Notes: generated by a model from the letters alone, not told the origin. A stretch of DNA of 6,158 nucleotides from Bacteroidota bacterium (GCA_947457085.1 CANGUS010000112.1:1-6158); one strand, 5' to 3'; counted from the first letter of the stretch, positions 1 to 6,130 are shown. A program made the numbers and translations.

Positions 1-315
1 AAACAGTTCGGTCTGGCGGTTCGTGATTTTTGTCGTCCTTTTAAAAAAGATATCATTAATTCTGTTTATATAAATCAAATCATCAGATCAAGTTCTTCTA
101 TTGGTGCAAATTACATAGAAGCAAATGACAATTTAGGAAAAAATGATTTGATAATGCGAATAAAAATTTGCAAAAAAGAAGCAAAAGAAACGATTTATTG
201 GTTAGACTTTTTAATACATGAAAACGAAGCAACTAAAGAAAAATTAGCCATTGAAGCCAATGAATTAATGTTGATTTTTGGCTCTATTTTAAGAAAACTT
301 ACAAATAACAATTAA
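1..315 (+). CDS. Four-helix bundle protein (23S rRNA intervening-sequence protein family), 5'-truncated
   Basis: An open frame runs from the first base to TAA at 313-315, giving 104 residues; the start codon lies outside the window. The family signature is visible: a segment RSSSSIGANYIEAN at about residues 29-42, then a lysine-rich helix with KKEAKETIYWLDFL at about 61-74, and a last amphipathic helix ending in SILRKL. Family members are about 115-130 residues, so roughly 10-25 N-terminal residues are missing. The family was named from ORFs inside intervening sequences of 23S rRNA genes, but most members, probably including this one, are free-standing chromosomal genes. They are small all-helical proteins thought to oligomerise, with no established biochemical role. 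The gene ends 43 bp before pntB on the same strand, where pntA would be expected. The family call is confident; the function is unknown. Confidence 0.85.
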   Translation, partial: KQFGLAVRDFCRPFKKDIINSVYINQIIRSSSSIGANYIEANDNLGKNDLIMRIKICKKEAKETIYWLDFLIHENEATKEKLAIEANELMLIFGSILRKLTNNN

Positions 316-358
316 CCCCTTTCGAATTTCGAATTTAAAAATTTAGAATTTAAATATT
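316..358. repeat. A/T-rich spacer with repeated GAATTT units before pntB
   Basis: The 43-bp gap contains three copies of GAATTT (324-329, 331-336, 346-351). The first two sit in TTCGAATTTCGAA (321-333), a palindrome with one mismatch. There is no Shine-Dalgarno sequence ahead of the pntB ATG, which is normal in Bacteroidota. No TAnnTTTG promoter box is visible here, so pntB may be transcribed from further upstream. The repeat could be chance in such A/T-rich DNA. Confidence 0.3.
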
Positions 359-1834
359 ATGCAAAACTTCTTTTTATTATTATCATATTTAATTGGTTCA
401 ATCTCATTCATCGTTGGATTAAAAATGCTTTCACATCCTGATACGGCTCGCAAAGGAAATTTATATGCTGCTATTGGAATGACGATTGCGATACTAGCAA
501 CTATCTTTTTATACAAAGATGACAGTGGGCATTATCTTGGAAATTATCCTTGGATTTTTGGAGGCTTAATCGTTGGTTCTTTACTTGGGACTATCATGGC
601 CAAAAAAGTAGAAATGACCGGCATGCCCCAAATGGTGAGTTTATTTAATGGAATGGGAGGCGCTTGTGCGGCTATCATTTCTATTGTAGAATTTAAACAT
701 TTAATGCATAAACCAATTGAAACGCCAACAGACTTCTTTTCAAATGTCATGCAAACACTTTCATCTGTATTGGGTAACAATGCAGGCAGTAATTCACAAC
801 TCATATTATTAACTATATTACTTGGTCTTGTTATTGGTACTGTTTCCTTCTTTGGATCTATGATTGCTTTTGGTAAATTAAATGGTAATTTAAATGACAA
901 AACATTACCTGCTCAACAAATTATCAATATAGGTTTACTATTAATCATCATTGGAATATTAGTAGCAATGGTAGGCGGCTATACGGGCATAGATATCACT
1001 GTTTTATTTTGGGCCTTGTTTGGTGTTTCAGCGTTGTATGGTGTTTTATTTGTGATGCCAATTGGCGGCGCGGATATGCCAGTAGTTATTTCATTATTAA
1101 ATTCGTTTACTGGCGTTGCTGCAGCATGTGGCGGTTTTTTATATTCAAACCCTGTGATGTTAACGGGAGGGATTTTAGTAGGAAGTGCTGGCACTATTTT
1201 AACCATATTGATGTGCAAAGCCATGAATCGTTCATTGACAAATGTGATTGTAGGTGCGTTTGGTGGCAACAAAAACGGAGCTGCTCAACAAGAAGTTGGG
1301 GGAACTTATAAAGAAATTTCTATGTCGGACACAGCCGTATTAATGGCTTACTCAAAACGGGTAGTCATCGTACCGGGTTATGGATTGGCGGTAGCACAAG
1401 CACAACATATTTGTCATGAATTGGAAAAAGTATTGGAAGAAAAAGAGGTGGAAGTTACTTATGCTATTCATCCAGTGGCTGGCCGTATGCCAGGACACAT
1501 GAATGTATTATTAGCAGAAGCAGATGTTTCTTATGAGAAACTAAAAGAGATGGAAGAAATTAATCCAGAATTTGCACAAACCGATGTAGTGTTTATATTG
1601 GGTGCCAATGATGTGGTGAATCCTGCCGCAAAAAATGACCCTGCCTCTCCTATTTATGGCATGCCGATTTTAGAAGTAGAAGATGCAAAACATGTTATTG
1701 TAAACAAACGAAGTATGAAACCGGGTTATGCAGGTATCGAAAATGCTTTATTCTTTCAACCTAAAACTTCCATGTTATTTGGCGATGCTAAAAAAGTATT
1801 ACAAGATTTAGTAGCTGAATTAAAAGGGTTGTAA
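359..1834 (+). CDS. pntB: NAD(P)+ transhydrogenase (Re/Si-specific) beta subunit
   Basis: PntB carries part of the membrane proton channel (domain II) and the NADP(H)-binding domain III of the proton-translocating transhydrogenase. With PntA it uses the proton gradient to drive hydride transfer from NADH to NADP+, supplying NADPH. The N-terminal ~300 residues are a series of hydrophobic helices with the conserved stretches KKVEMTGMPQ (82-91) and GGADMPVV (236-243); Asp239 aligns with E. coli Asp213. Domain III starts near 310 and has PGYGLAVAQAQ (339-349), HPVAGRMPGHMNVLLAEA (371-388), GANDVVNPAA (415-424) and KRSM...GYAG (450-459), the NADP-binding residues. At 491 residues it is longer than the 462 of E. 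coli PntB; most of the excess is a hydrophilic loop at about 113-147. The E. coli channel histidine His91 aligns with Asn97. The ATG start gives an N-terminus that aligns with E. coli PntB. The pntA gene is not in the window. Confidence 0.97.
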   Translation: MQNFFLLLSYLIGSISFIVGLKMLSHPDTARKGNLYAAIGMTIAILATIFLYKDDSGHYLGNYPWIFGGLIVGSLLGTIMAKKVEMTGMPQMVSLFNGMGGACAAIISIVEFKHLMHKPIETPTDFFSNVMQTLSSVLGNNAGSNSQLILLTILLGLVIGTVSFFGSMIAFGKLNGNLNDKTLPAQQIINIGLLLIIIGILVAMVGGYTGIDITVLFWALFGVSALYGVLFVMPIGGADMPVVISLLNSFTGVAAACGGFLYSNPVMLTGGILVGSAGTILTILMCKAMNRSLTNVIVGAFGGNKNGAAQQEVGGTYKEISMSDTAVLMAYSKRVVIVPGYGLAVAQAQHICHELEKVLEEKEVEVTYAIHPVAGRMPGHMNVLLAEADVSYEKLKEMEEINPEFAQTDVVFILGANDVVNPAAKNDPASPIYGMPILEVEDAKHVIVNKRSMKPGYAGIENALFFQPKTSMLFGDAKKVLQDLVAELKGL

Positions 1835-1911
1835 AAATTTACTGTGGAGAGTAAAATAATACCACACTCAATATCAATCAAAAAATATCATCTGAGATAT
1901 AACGTATGGTA

Positions 1912-1919
1912 TACATTTG
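1912..1919 (+). promoter_or_regulatory. Candidate Bacteroidota -7 promoter box for the LURP-one-related gene
   Basis: The sequence TACATTTG matches the Bacteroidota -7 consensus TAnnTTTG exactly. It ends 19 bp before the ATG at 1939, which would give a short leader of about 13-16 nt. No good TTTG-type -33 element is present at the usual spacing; TCTG at 1891-1894, 17 bp upstream, is the nearest. The placement between two same-strand genes suggests that the downstream gene is transcribed independently of pntB. Confidence 0.4.
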
Positions 1920-1938
1920 TTACTTAAAATAAAAAAAT

Positions 1939-2538
1939 ATGTTTGAAAACGAATCCTATCCATTAACGTTCAAATTTAATATTACCACATTTCACAATGA
2001 CTTTTCTATCATTGATGCCAATGGTGAAACGCGCGCTTATGTAAAGCAAAAAATGTTTAAGTTCAAAGAGCATGTACGTGTTTTTACGAATGAATCGGAA
2101 ACAGAAATTGCATATGATATCAAAGCAGACAAATGGATAGATTTTAATACGGTTTATACTTTCTTTCAACCGGATGGAAATTCAATTGGAAGTGTTGCTC
2201 GAAAAGGTTGGCGTTCCATTTGGAAAGCGAGCTACGAATTATTTGATGAAAATAAAAACCAAGACTTATTAATTCAAGAAAAAAATCCTTGGGTAAAAGT
2301 GGGTGATGTCTTGTTGTGTGAAATTCCTATTTTAGGGATATTTACTGGCTATTTATTTAACCCATCCTACACTGTAAAAAGACCAGATGGTACCTTGGTT
2401 TGTACATTTAAAAAAGCACCCTCTTTCTTTGGTAGAAAGTTTGAATTATACAAAGAAGATGAATTTCAACAAGGTGAAGAAGAACGTGTAAAATTAGGTT
2501 TAACCATGATGGTTTTATTAGAAAGAAGACGAGGCTAA
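1939..2538 (+). CDS. LURP-one-related (LOR) / tubby C-terminal-like domain protein
   Basis: This 199-residue protein has no signal peptide. It has the alternating short beta-strand pattern of the LOR/phospholipid-scramblase-like fold, a beta barrel around a hydrophobic helix. Family-like features are YPLTFKFN (7-14), the strand DFSIIDANGE (21-30) followed by YVKQKMFKFKEHVRVF (34-49), a repeated 'query of own status' pattern in FFQPDGNSIGSVARKGW (75-91) and YTVKRPDGTLVCTF (144-157), and a hydrophobic C-terminal helix LGLTMMVLLER (186-196) that would fill the barrel. The two PDG turns show the internal duplication typical of the fold. Bacterial members have no settled function; plant LURP1 acts in defence and scramblases move phospholipids, but transfer of either role here would be speculation. 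It stands alone behind its own likely promoter and has no obvious functional partner among its neighbours. The fold assignment comes from sequence pattern only and is moderately sure. Confidence 0.7.
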   Translation: MFENESYPLTFKFNITTFHNDFSIIDANGETRAYVKQKMFKFKEHVRVFTNESETEIAYDIKADKWIDFNTVYTFFQPDGNSIGSVARKGWRSIWKASYELFDENKNQDLLIQEKNPWVKVGDVLLCEIPILGIFTGYLFNPSYTVKRPDGTLVCTFKKAPSFFGRKFELYKEDEFQQGEEERVKLGLTMMVLLERRRG

Positions 2539-2611
2539 GCTTTTGCTACTCAATTTAAAAATAGAGTTTAAGAATGATAGGTCTCTTAATTTTTGCCCTA
2601 TTCATCAATAA

Positions 2612-2710
2612 GAGCATGGGGGAAATTATATTGAAGAGATTATCTATTGTAATTCAATTGATGATGCTGCAACGGCAAAAAAGGTAATTTTAAATAGTTT
2701 TCGCTTTTAA
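2612..2710 (+). pseudogene. Possible decayed 3' coding fragment
   Basis: This frame is open for 32 codons after a TAA at 2609-2611 and ends at TAA 2708-2710. It has no start codon. The translation includes NYIEEIIYCNSIDDAATAKK, which has the balanced composition and amphipathic pattern of a real C-terminal helix, unlike a random A/T-rich frame. A frame starting at ATG 2574 would run into it if the five-G run at 2618-2622 had one more base, so a frameshift there is conceivable. I do not recognise the protein. It could equally be a chance open frame. Confidence 0.22.
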
Positions 2711-2760
2711 ATAGAATTTTAATCCGATTAAGTAGGCAGTAAAAAGAAACCCTAAAAACC

Positions 2761-2805
2761 TTTTAACAAAACATAAATTTCATTTAAGTAGCATGCTTGT
2801 TAAAA
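2761..2805. repeat. 9-bp perfect inverted repeat upstream of lepB
   Basis: TTTTAACAA (2761-2769) and TTGTTAAAA (2797-2805) are perfect reverse complements separated by 27 bp. The repeat lies about 35 bp upstream of the putative lepB -7 box. It has no T-run after the right arm, so it is not a standard terminator. It might be a protein-binding site, but such repeats arise by chance in A/T-rich spacers. Confidence 0.3.
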
Positions 2806-2838
2806 AAACTTTCACATTTCTTTTTAAATTCAATTCCT

Positions 2839-2846
2839 TACTTTTA
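2839..2846 (+). promoter_or_regulatory. Weak candidate -7 promoter box for lepB
   Basis: TACTTTTA matches the TAnnTTTG consensus at all but the last base and lies 16 bp before the lepB ATG, leaving a leader of about 10-12 nt. TTTC at 2817-2820, 18 bp upstream, is a possible -33 element. The match is imperfect on both sides, so this is tentative; the position in a 324-bp gap is its main support. Confidence 0.25.
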
Positions 2847-2862
2847 CGATTCAAAATAAAAC

Positions 2863-4068
2863 ATGAACATACCATTTTTTAAGAAAAAAGAAGAAGATTC
2901 AAAACCAAAACCTAAAAAATCATTAGTAAGAGAATGGTTAGATGCCGGTGTTTTCGCTATTGTAGCCGCTACTATTATCCGAACTTTTTTTATAGAAGCC
3001 TATACGATTCCTACGCCATCAATGGAAAAATCTTTGTTGGTGAATGATTATTTATTTGTGAGCAAAATGCATTACGGACCTCGTTTGCCTATGACGCCAT
3101 TGGCCATTCCTTTTGTACACAATATAATGCCTATTTTGGGTGGAAAGCCATACAGCACTGCTGTACAATGGCCTTATAAAAGAATGTGGGGGTTTCAAAA
3201 TGTAGAACGTTATGATGATGTTGTTTTCAATTTCCCTGAGGGAGATACTGTATTTGTAGAAATGAACAACCCTACTTACTATGATTTAGTGCGATATTAT
3301 AATTGGGATAAAAATTCACATGAATACGTAACACACCCTGTAGACAAAACAGACAATTATATTAAACGATGTGTGGGCATACCGGGTGACAAAATTGAAG
3401 TTCGAAATGGGACATTGATGGTAAACGATCAGCCAGCAACGGCTTTCAGATATATCCAACAGAAATATCAAGTACTTGCCAACGGAACCTATTTAAATAT
3501 TGATCAGCTAAATGAAATGGGTATTCAAAATGAGGATATTGAACAGTCTCCACAAAATCCATTTTTATATGTTGTGAATACAACCAAAGAGAATATAGAA
3601 CTTATTAAAAAATTCAACAACGTTTCGAATGTTACACAAATAGTTACACCGGTTCAATATGGAAAAGTACCAGGAGAAATATGTTTCCCTCATGATACTG
3701 CAAACTTCAGTTGGACTAAAGATAATTTTGGACCATTAGTAATGCCTAAAAAAGGCGCTACGGTTTCCATTAATCTACAAAACATTGCCTTATATAAGCG
3801 ATTGATACAAACGTATGAAAAACATTCTTTCGAAATAAAAGATTCAACCATTTTGATTGATGGGAAAGCTGCGACTACCTATACATTCGCGATGGATTAT
3901 TATTGGCTAATGGGAGACAACAGACACAATTCATTAGACTCTCGTTTTTGGGGTTTTGTACCAGAAGACCATGTTGTAGGAAAAGCTTGGTTTATTTGGA
4001 TGAGTTATGATGCAAAAGGAATACGCTGGAAACGTTTATTAAGAAGCGTTAAATCGTTAGAGAAGTAA
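2863..4068 (+). CDS. lepB: Signal peptidase I, Bacteroidota-type with large insertion
   Basis: This membrane-bound serine protease cuts signal peptides from exported proteins on the outer face of the inner membrane. A lysine-rich cytoplasmic N-terminus (7-19) is followed by one membrane helix at about 27-44. Box B is IPTPSMEKSLL (49-59) with catalytic Ser53; box C-like residues lie around RYDDVVFNFPEGD (116-128); box D is YIKRCVGIPGD (166-176) with the general-base Lys168; box E is GDNRHNSLDSRFWG (351-364). About 170 residues separate boxes D and E, and a further insertion (about 72-115, with YGPRLPMTPLAIPFVH) follows the Ser box; both are typical of the Bacteroidota enzymes. The protein is 401 residues, against 324 in E. 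coli, which has two N-terminal membrane helices rather than one. No second membrane helix is evident at the C-terminus. The ATG start gives the expected short basic N-terminus. It appears to be transcribed alone and ends in a strong terminator. Confidence 0.97.
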   Translation: MNIPFFKKKEEDSKPKPKKSLVREWLDAGVFAIVAATIIRTFFIEAYTIPTPSMEKSLLVNDYLFVSKMHYGPRLPMTPLAIPFVHNIMPILGGKPYSTAVQWPYKRMWGFQNVERYDDVVFNFPEGDTVFVEMNNPTYYDLVRYYNWDKNSHEYVTHPVDKTDNYIKRCVGIPGDKIEVRNGTLMVNDQPATAFRYIQQKYQVLANGTYLNIDQLNEMGIQNEDIEQSPQNPFLYVVNTTKENIELIKKFNNVSNVTQIVTPVQYGKVPGEICFPHDTANFSWTKDNFGPLVMPKKGATVSINLQNIALYKRLIQTYEKHSFEIKDSTILIDGKAATTYTFAMDYYWLMGDNRHNSLDSRFWGFVPEDHVVGKAWFIWMSYDAKGIRWKRLLRSVKSLEK

Positions 4069-4091
4069 ATAGAATTATTTGCAAATATTTT

Positions 4092-4126
4092 AAAATGATG
4101 GAGATTTTCACTCCATCATTTTTTTT
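4092..4126 (+). terminator. Rho-independent terminator of lepB
   Basis: A perfect 12-bp stem (4092-4103 with 4111-4122; core ATGATGGAG / CTCCATCAT) has a 7-nt loop, ATTTTCA, and runs into eight Ts (4119-4126). It starts 24 bp after the lepB stop. Because the stem begins with AAAA, the minus strand also reads a short T-run after the hairpin, so it could stop some transcription arriving from the convergent kinase gene, whose stop is about 158 bp away. Confidence 0.92.
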
Positions 4127-4283
4127 ACGCTCAATGGTAAAGATTGTTAGAAGAAAAATGTTGTTCGGCTGAATGTATTTACAAATAGTTTAGACTCGCT
4201 GCAAAGCAAATATGTACAATCTCATTGCAATCATTTCCTCTAAAAAGTGGGCTTTGAAACTTCCTTATTGCGAGTGTAGCATA
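4127..4283. other. Convergent intergenic remainder, nothing recognised
   Basis: Between the lepB terminator and the kinase stop there is no open frame of note, no second hairpin with a T-run and no repeat that stands out. The kinase gene therefore has no dedicated terminator that I can see, apart from possible use of the lepB hairpin in the opposite direction. Confidence 0.5.
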
Positions 4284-5414
4284 TTATTTTAAATCTAAGG
4301 TAAAACCAAAACTAGATCCTACATCTATGGTACTCCTACAACTAACCGTGTGATGATGGGCTTCAATGATATGTTTTACTATGGCTAAACCCAAACCTGT
4401 ACCCCCTACATTTCTGCTTCTGGCACTATCGGTTCTATAAAATCTTTCAAATACACGAGGAACATGCTCTTCTAAAATACCGCTACCGTCATCTGTAATT
4501 TCTATAAAAACCGTTTTTCTATCTACTTCATAAATACCAGCAGTTGTAGAACCATATTCCTTGCCATACTTAATTGAATTTTCAATTAAATTCACCAATA
4601 CTTGTTTTATTTTCTGTCTGTCTGCAAACACCACAACAGGCTTTTCACAACCTTTTTTTATAGACAATTCGATTGTTTTAGGAGCCGATTTAAAAGACAA
4701 TTCTTCAAAAACTTCTTTAATTAATTCTTGAATTTGAAACTCCGTTTTTAGGATAGAAATTTGGTTCGATTCCAATTTAGAAATCTCATCTAAATCATCC
4801 ACTAATATCGCTAAACGGTCGATGCTTTTAGACGCATTTTGTAGAAAAACCTCTTTGACATTTTCGTCATTCATTGCGCCAGCCAATAAAGTTTCAATGT
4901 AACCTTGAGTAGCAAAAATAGGCGTCTTTAACTCATGCGCTAAATTCATTAAAAACTGTTTTCTGAACTCAACATTACTTTCTAGTTTTTTAATTTCGTT
5001 TTCACGCTCTTCTGCCCATTTGTAAGCATCCTTTTGAACATCTTCTATTGATTTTAGAGGGAGAATTTCATTGTTGTAAAACTCTTCCCGTTTAGTTGCT
5101 TTTGTTTGTGAAATGAACTTATAAATTAATTTAATTTTACGATAGATAAATTTTTCTATAATAAAAGAAACTAGATTGTAGGTAAATACAAACATCAAGA
5201 AAAATGTTATTCCGCTGTAAGTTAAATTTTTAGTGAAATAAACAACTAGGATACCCGCAATGAATGACACTGCAAAAGCCGTAAGCAATGCTAATTGTGA
5301 TGGGGAAGTATTTTTTGTTTGTAACACTACGTAAAAATAGAAAAAAGATTTAACTTTTTTTCTAAATTTCAAATTTATAACCCACTCCTTTAACGGTGTG
5401 TATGAAATCAGCAT
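4284..5414 (-). CDS. Sensor histidine kinase, PhoR-like, without periplasmic domain
   Basis: This is the kinase of a two-component system, expected to autophosphorylate on His and pass the phosphate to the adjacent regulator. Two membrane helices lie at about 41-60 and 66-88, separated by only some five residues. A charged, probably coiled-coil linker (about 90-150) leads to the HisKA domain, with the H-box NLAHELKTPIFATQGYIETL (157-176) and phospho-acceptor His160. The HATPase domain has an N-box NLIENSIKYG (275-284, with Asn279), G1 DDGSGI (308-313), F-box FERFYR (322-327) and G2 GGTGLGLAIVKHIIEAH (337-353). No PAS domain, and no HAMP domain that I can recognise, is present. The ATG at 5414 gives 376 residues but overlaps the regulator's end by 53 bp, and residues 1-29 look unlike a kinase N-terminus. 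A GTG at 5325-5327 would give 347 residues, beginning LQTKNTSPSQ after the start, 34 bp after the regulator stop. It is transcribed after the regulator. Confidence 0.93.
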   Translation of the reverse strand: MLISYTPLKEWVINLKFRKKVKSFFYFYVVLQTKNTSPSQLALLTAFAVSFIAGILVVYFTKNLTYSGITFFLMFVFTYNLVSFIIEKFIYRKIKLIYKFISQTKATKREEFYNNEILPLKSIEDVQKDAYKWAEERENEIKKLESNVEFRKQFLMNLAHELKTPIFATQGYIETLLAGAMNDENVKEVFLQNASKSIDRLAILVDDLDEISKLESNQISILKTEFQIQELIKEVFEELSFKSAPKTIELSIKKGCEKPVVVFADRQKIKQVLVNLIENSIKYGKEYGSTTAGIYEVDRKTVFIEITDDGSGILEEHVPRVFERFYRTDSARSRNVGGTGLGLAIVKHIIEAHHHTVSCRSTIDVGSSFGFTLDLK

Positions 5415-6039
5415 TTAATTTTTGTCTAATTTTTCGAACATGCACATCAATGGTTCTGTCACCTACAATAACTTCACTGCCCCAAACTTTCTCTAATATT
5501 TCATTTCGCAAAAATACCCTACCTGGCTTGGATGCAAGTAATGAAAATAATTCAAATTCTTTACGAGGCAACATCACTTCTACTCCATTGTGTTTCACTA
5601 AAAAACGTTCTCTGTTAATTTCTAAATTAGGGAAAGAAATAATTTTGCCATCATCTTTAGAAAGTCTTCTGAAAGCAGAGTGAATTCTTGAAACCAATAA
5701 TTTTGGTTTGATTGGTTTGGAAATATAATCATCAGCACCTAACTCCAATCCTTTTATTTCAGATTGTTCATCAGATTTTGCTGTTAAAAAAATAATTAAC
5801 GTGTCATCATATTCTGAATTGGCTCTCAATTCGATGCACGTTTGAATACCATCTTTGTGAGGCATCATAATATCTAACAAAATAAGGTCTGGCTTGAATG
5901 ACTTCGCTTTGCTAATCGCATCCACGCCGTTTTCGGCAATTTCAACTTCGTATCCATTCAATTCTAAGTTGTATTTCACAATTTGGATAATATCCTTCTC
6001 GTCATCAACTACTAATATTTTACCTAATTTACTTTGCAT
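5362..6039 (-). CDS. OmpR/PhoB-family response regulator
   Basis: This cytoplasmic DNA-binding regulator is the likely partner of the histidine kinase encoded directly after it. Numbered from the ATG at 6037-6039 (225 residues), the receiver domain spans about 1-120: KILVVDDE with the acidic pair Asp12/Asp13, phospho-acceptor Asp56 in LILLDIMMP, Thr86 in FLTAKSDE and Lys108 in ISKPIKP. The winged-helix DNA-binding domain follows at about 135-225, with LPRKEFELFSLL, a recognition helix GDRTIDVHVRKIRQKL and the wing hairpin HTVKGVGYKFEI ending the protein. An in-frame GTG three codons earlier (6046-6048) is an alternative start giving 228 residues. I prefer the ATG because a promoter-like box covers the GTG. 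The target genes cannot be told from the sequence, and PhoB-like phosphate control is not shown. Confidence 0.94.
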   Translation of the reverse strand: MQSKLGKILVVDDEKDIIQIVKYNLELNGYEVEIAENGVDAISKAKSFKPDLILLDIMMPHKDGIQTCIELRANSEYDDTLIIFLTAKSDEQSEIKGLELGADDYISKPIKPKLLVSRIHSAFRRLSKDDGKIISFPNLEINRERFLVKHNGVEVMLPRKEFELFSLLASKPGRVFLRNEILEKVWGSEVIVGDRTIDVHVRKIRQKLNADFIHTVKGVGYKFEI

Positions 6040-6047
6040 TGTTATCA

Positions 6048-6055
6048 CAAAAATA
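6048..6055 (-). promoter_or_regulatory. Candidate -7 promoter box for the two-component operon
   Basis: On the minus strand this reads TATTTTTG, an exact match to TAnnTTTG. It ends 8 bp before the ATG at 6039, so transcription would begin only a few bases ahead of, or almost at, the start codon. No clear -33 TTTG lies at the expected spacing. If real, it rules out the upstream GTG as the translation start on this transcript. The box could be chance in an A/T-rich spacer. Confidence 0.28.
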
Positions 6056-6130
6056 GAATATAAAATGTGTAATTTATGAATTAACGAGATTACGAAATTG
6101 TTAAGTTAGCTCGATATTTTTTCTAGTTTT

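Larger units (their letters stand above)
2539..2862. other. 324-bp intergenic region between the LOR gene and lepB
   Basis: No intact gene is supported here. The region holds a short start-less coding-like frame (2612-2710), a 10-bp direct repeat TTTTAAATAG (2688-2697 and 2705-2714), a 9-bp inverted repeat (2761-2769 and 2797-2805) and a weak promoter-like box just before lepB. The frame from ATG 2574 to TAA 2687 (37 residues) ends in a low-quality QLMMLQRQKR tail and does not look like a real protein. No rho-independent terminator with a T-run is visible behind the LOR gene; CTCTTA (2582-2587) and TAAGAG (2609-2614) could pair but lack a T tail. Confidence 0.6.

Noticed and set aside
544..1311. 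Open frames inside pntB on the minus strand and in another plus frame
   Set aside because: Their translations are rich in Pro, Ile and Asn or in Cys and Trp without domain patterns, and they lie fully within a confidently identified gene.
1843..1866. TGTGG...CCACA hairpin downstream of pntB as a terminator
   Set aside because: The stem is only 5 bp with a 14-nt loop and there is no T-run after it.
1963..2169. Minus-strand 68-codon frame inside the LOR gene
   Set aside because: It is a shadow frame: no family resemblance and complete overlap with a better-supported gene.
2574..2687. 37-residue small protein starting at ATG 2574
   Set aside because: It has no conserved pattern, and its tail is read out of frame with the more protein-like frame on the same strand.
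4141..4222. AGATTGT (4141-4147) and ACAATCT (4216-4222) as an inverted repeat or kinase terminator
   Set aside because: The arms are 7 bp with a 68-nt gap, no T-run follows on either strand, and chance explains it in A/T-rich DNA.
5396..6079. Plus-strand open frames antisense to the response regulator
   Set aside because: They are the complement of a clear receiver and winged-helix gene and show Ser/Asn/Leu-rich, non-protein-like translations.
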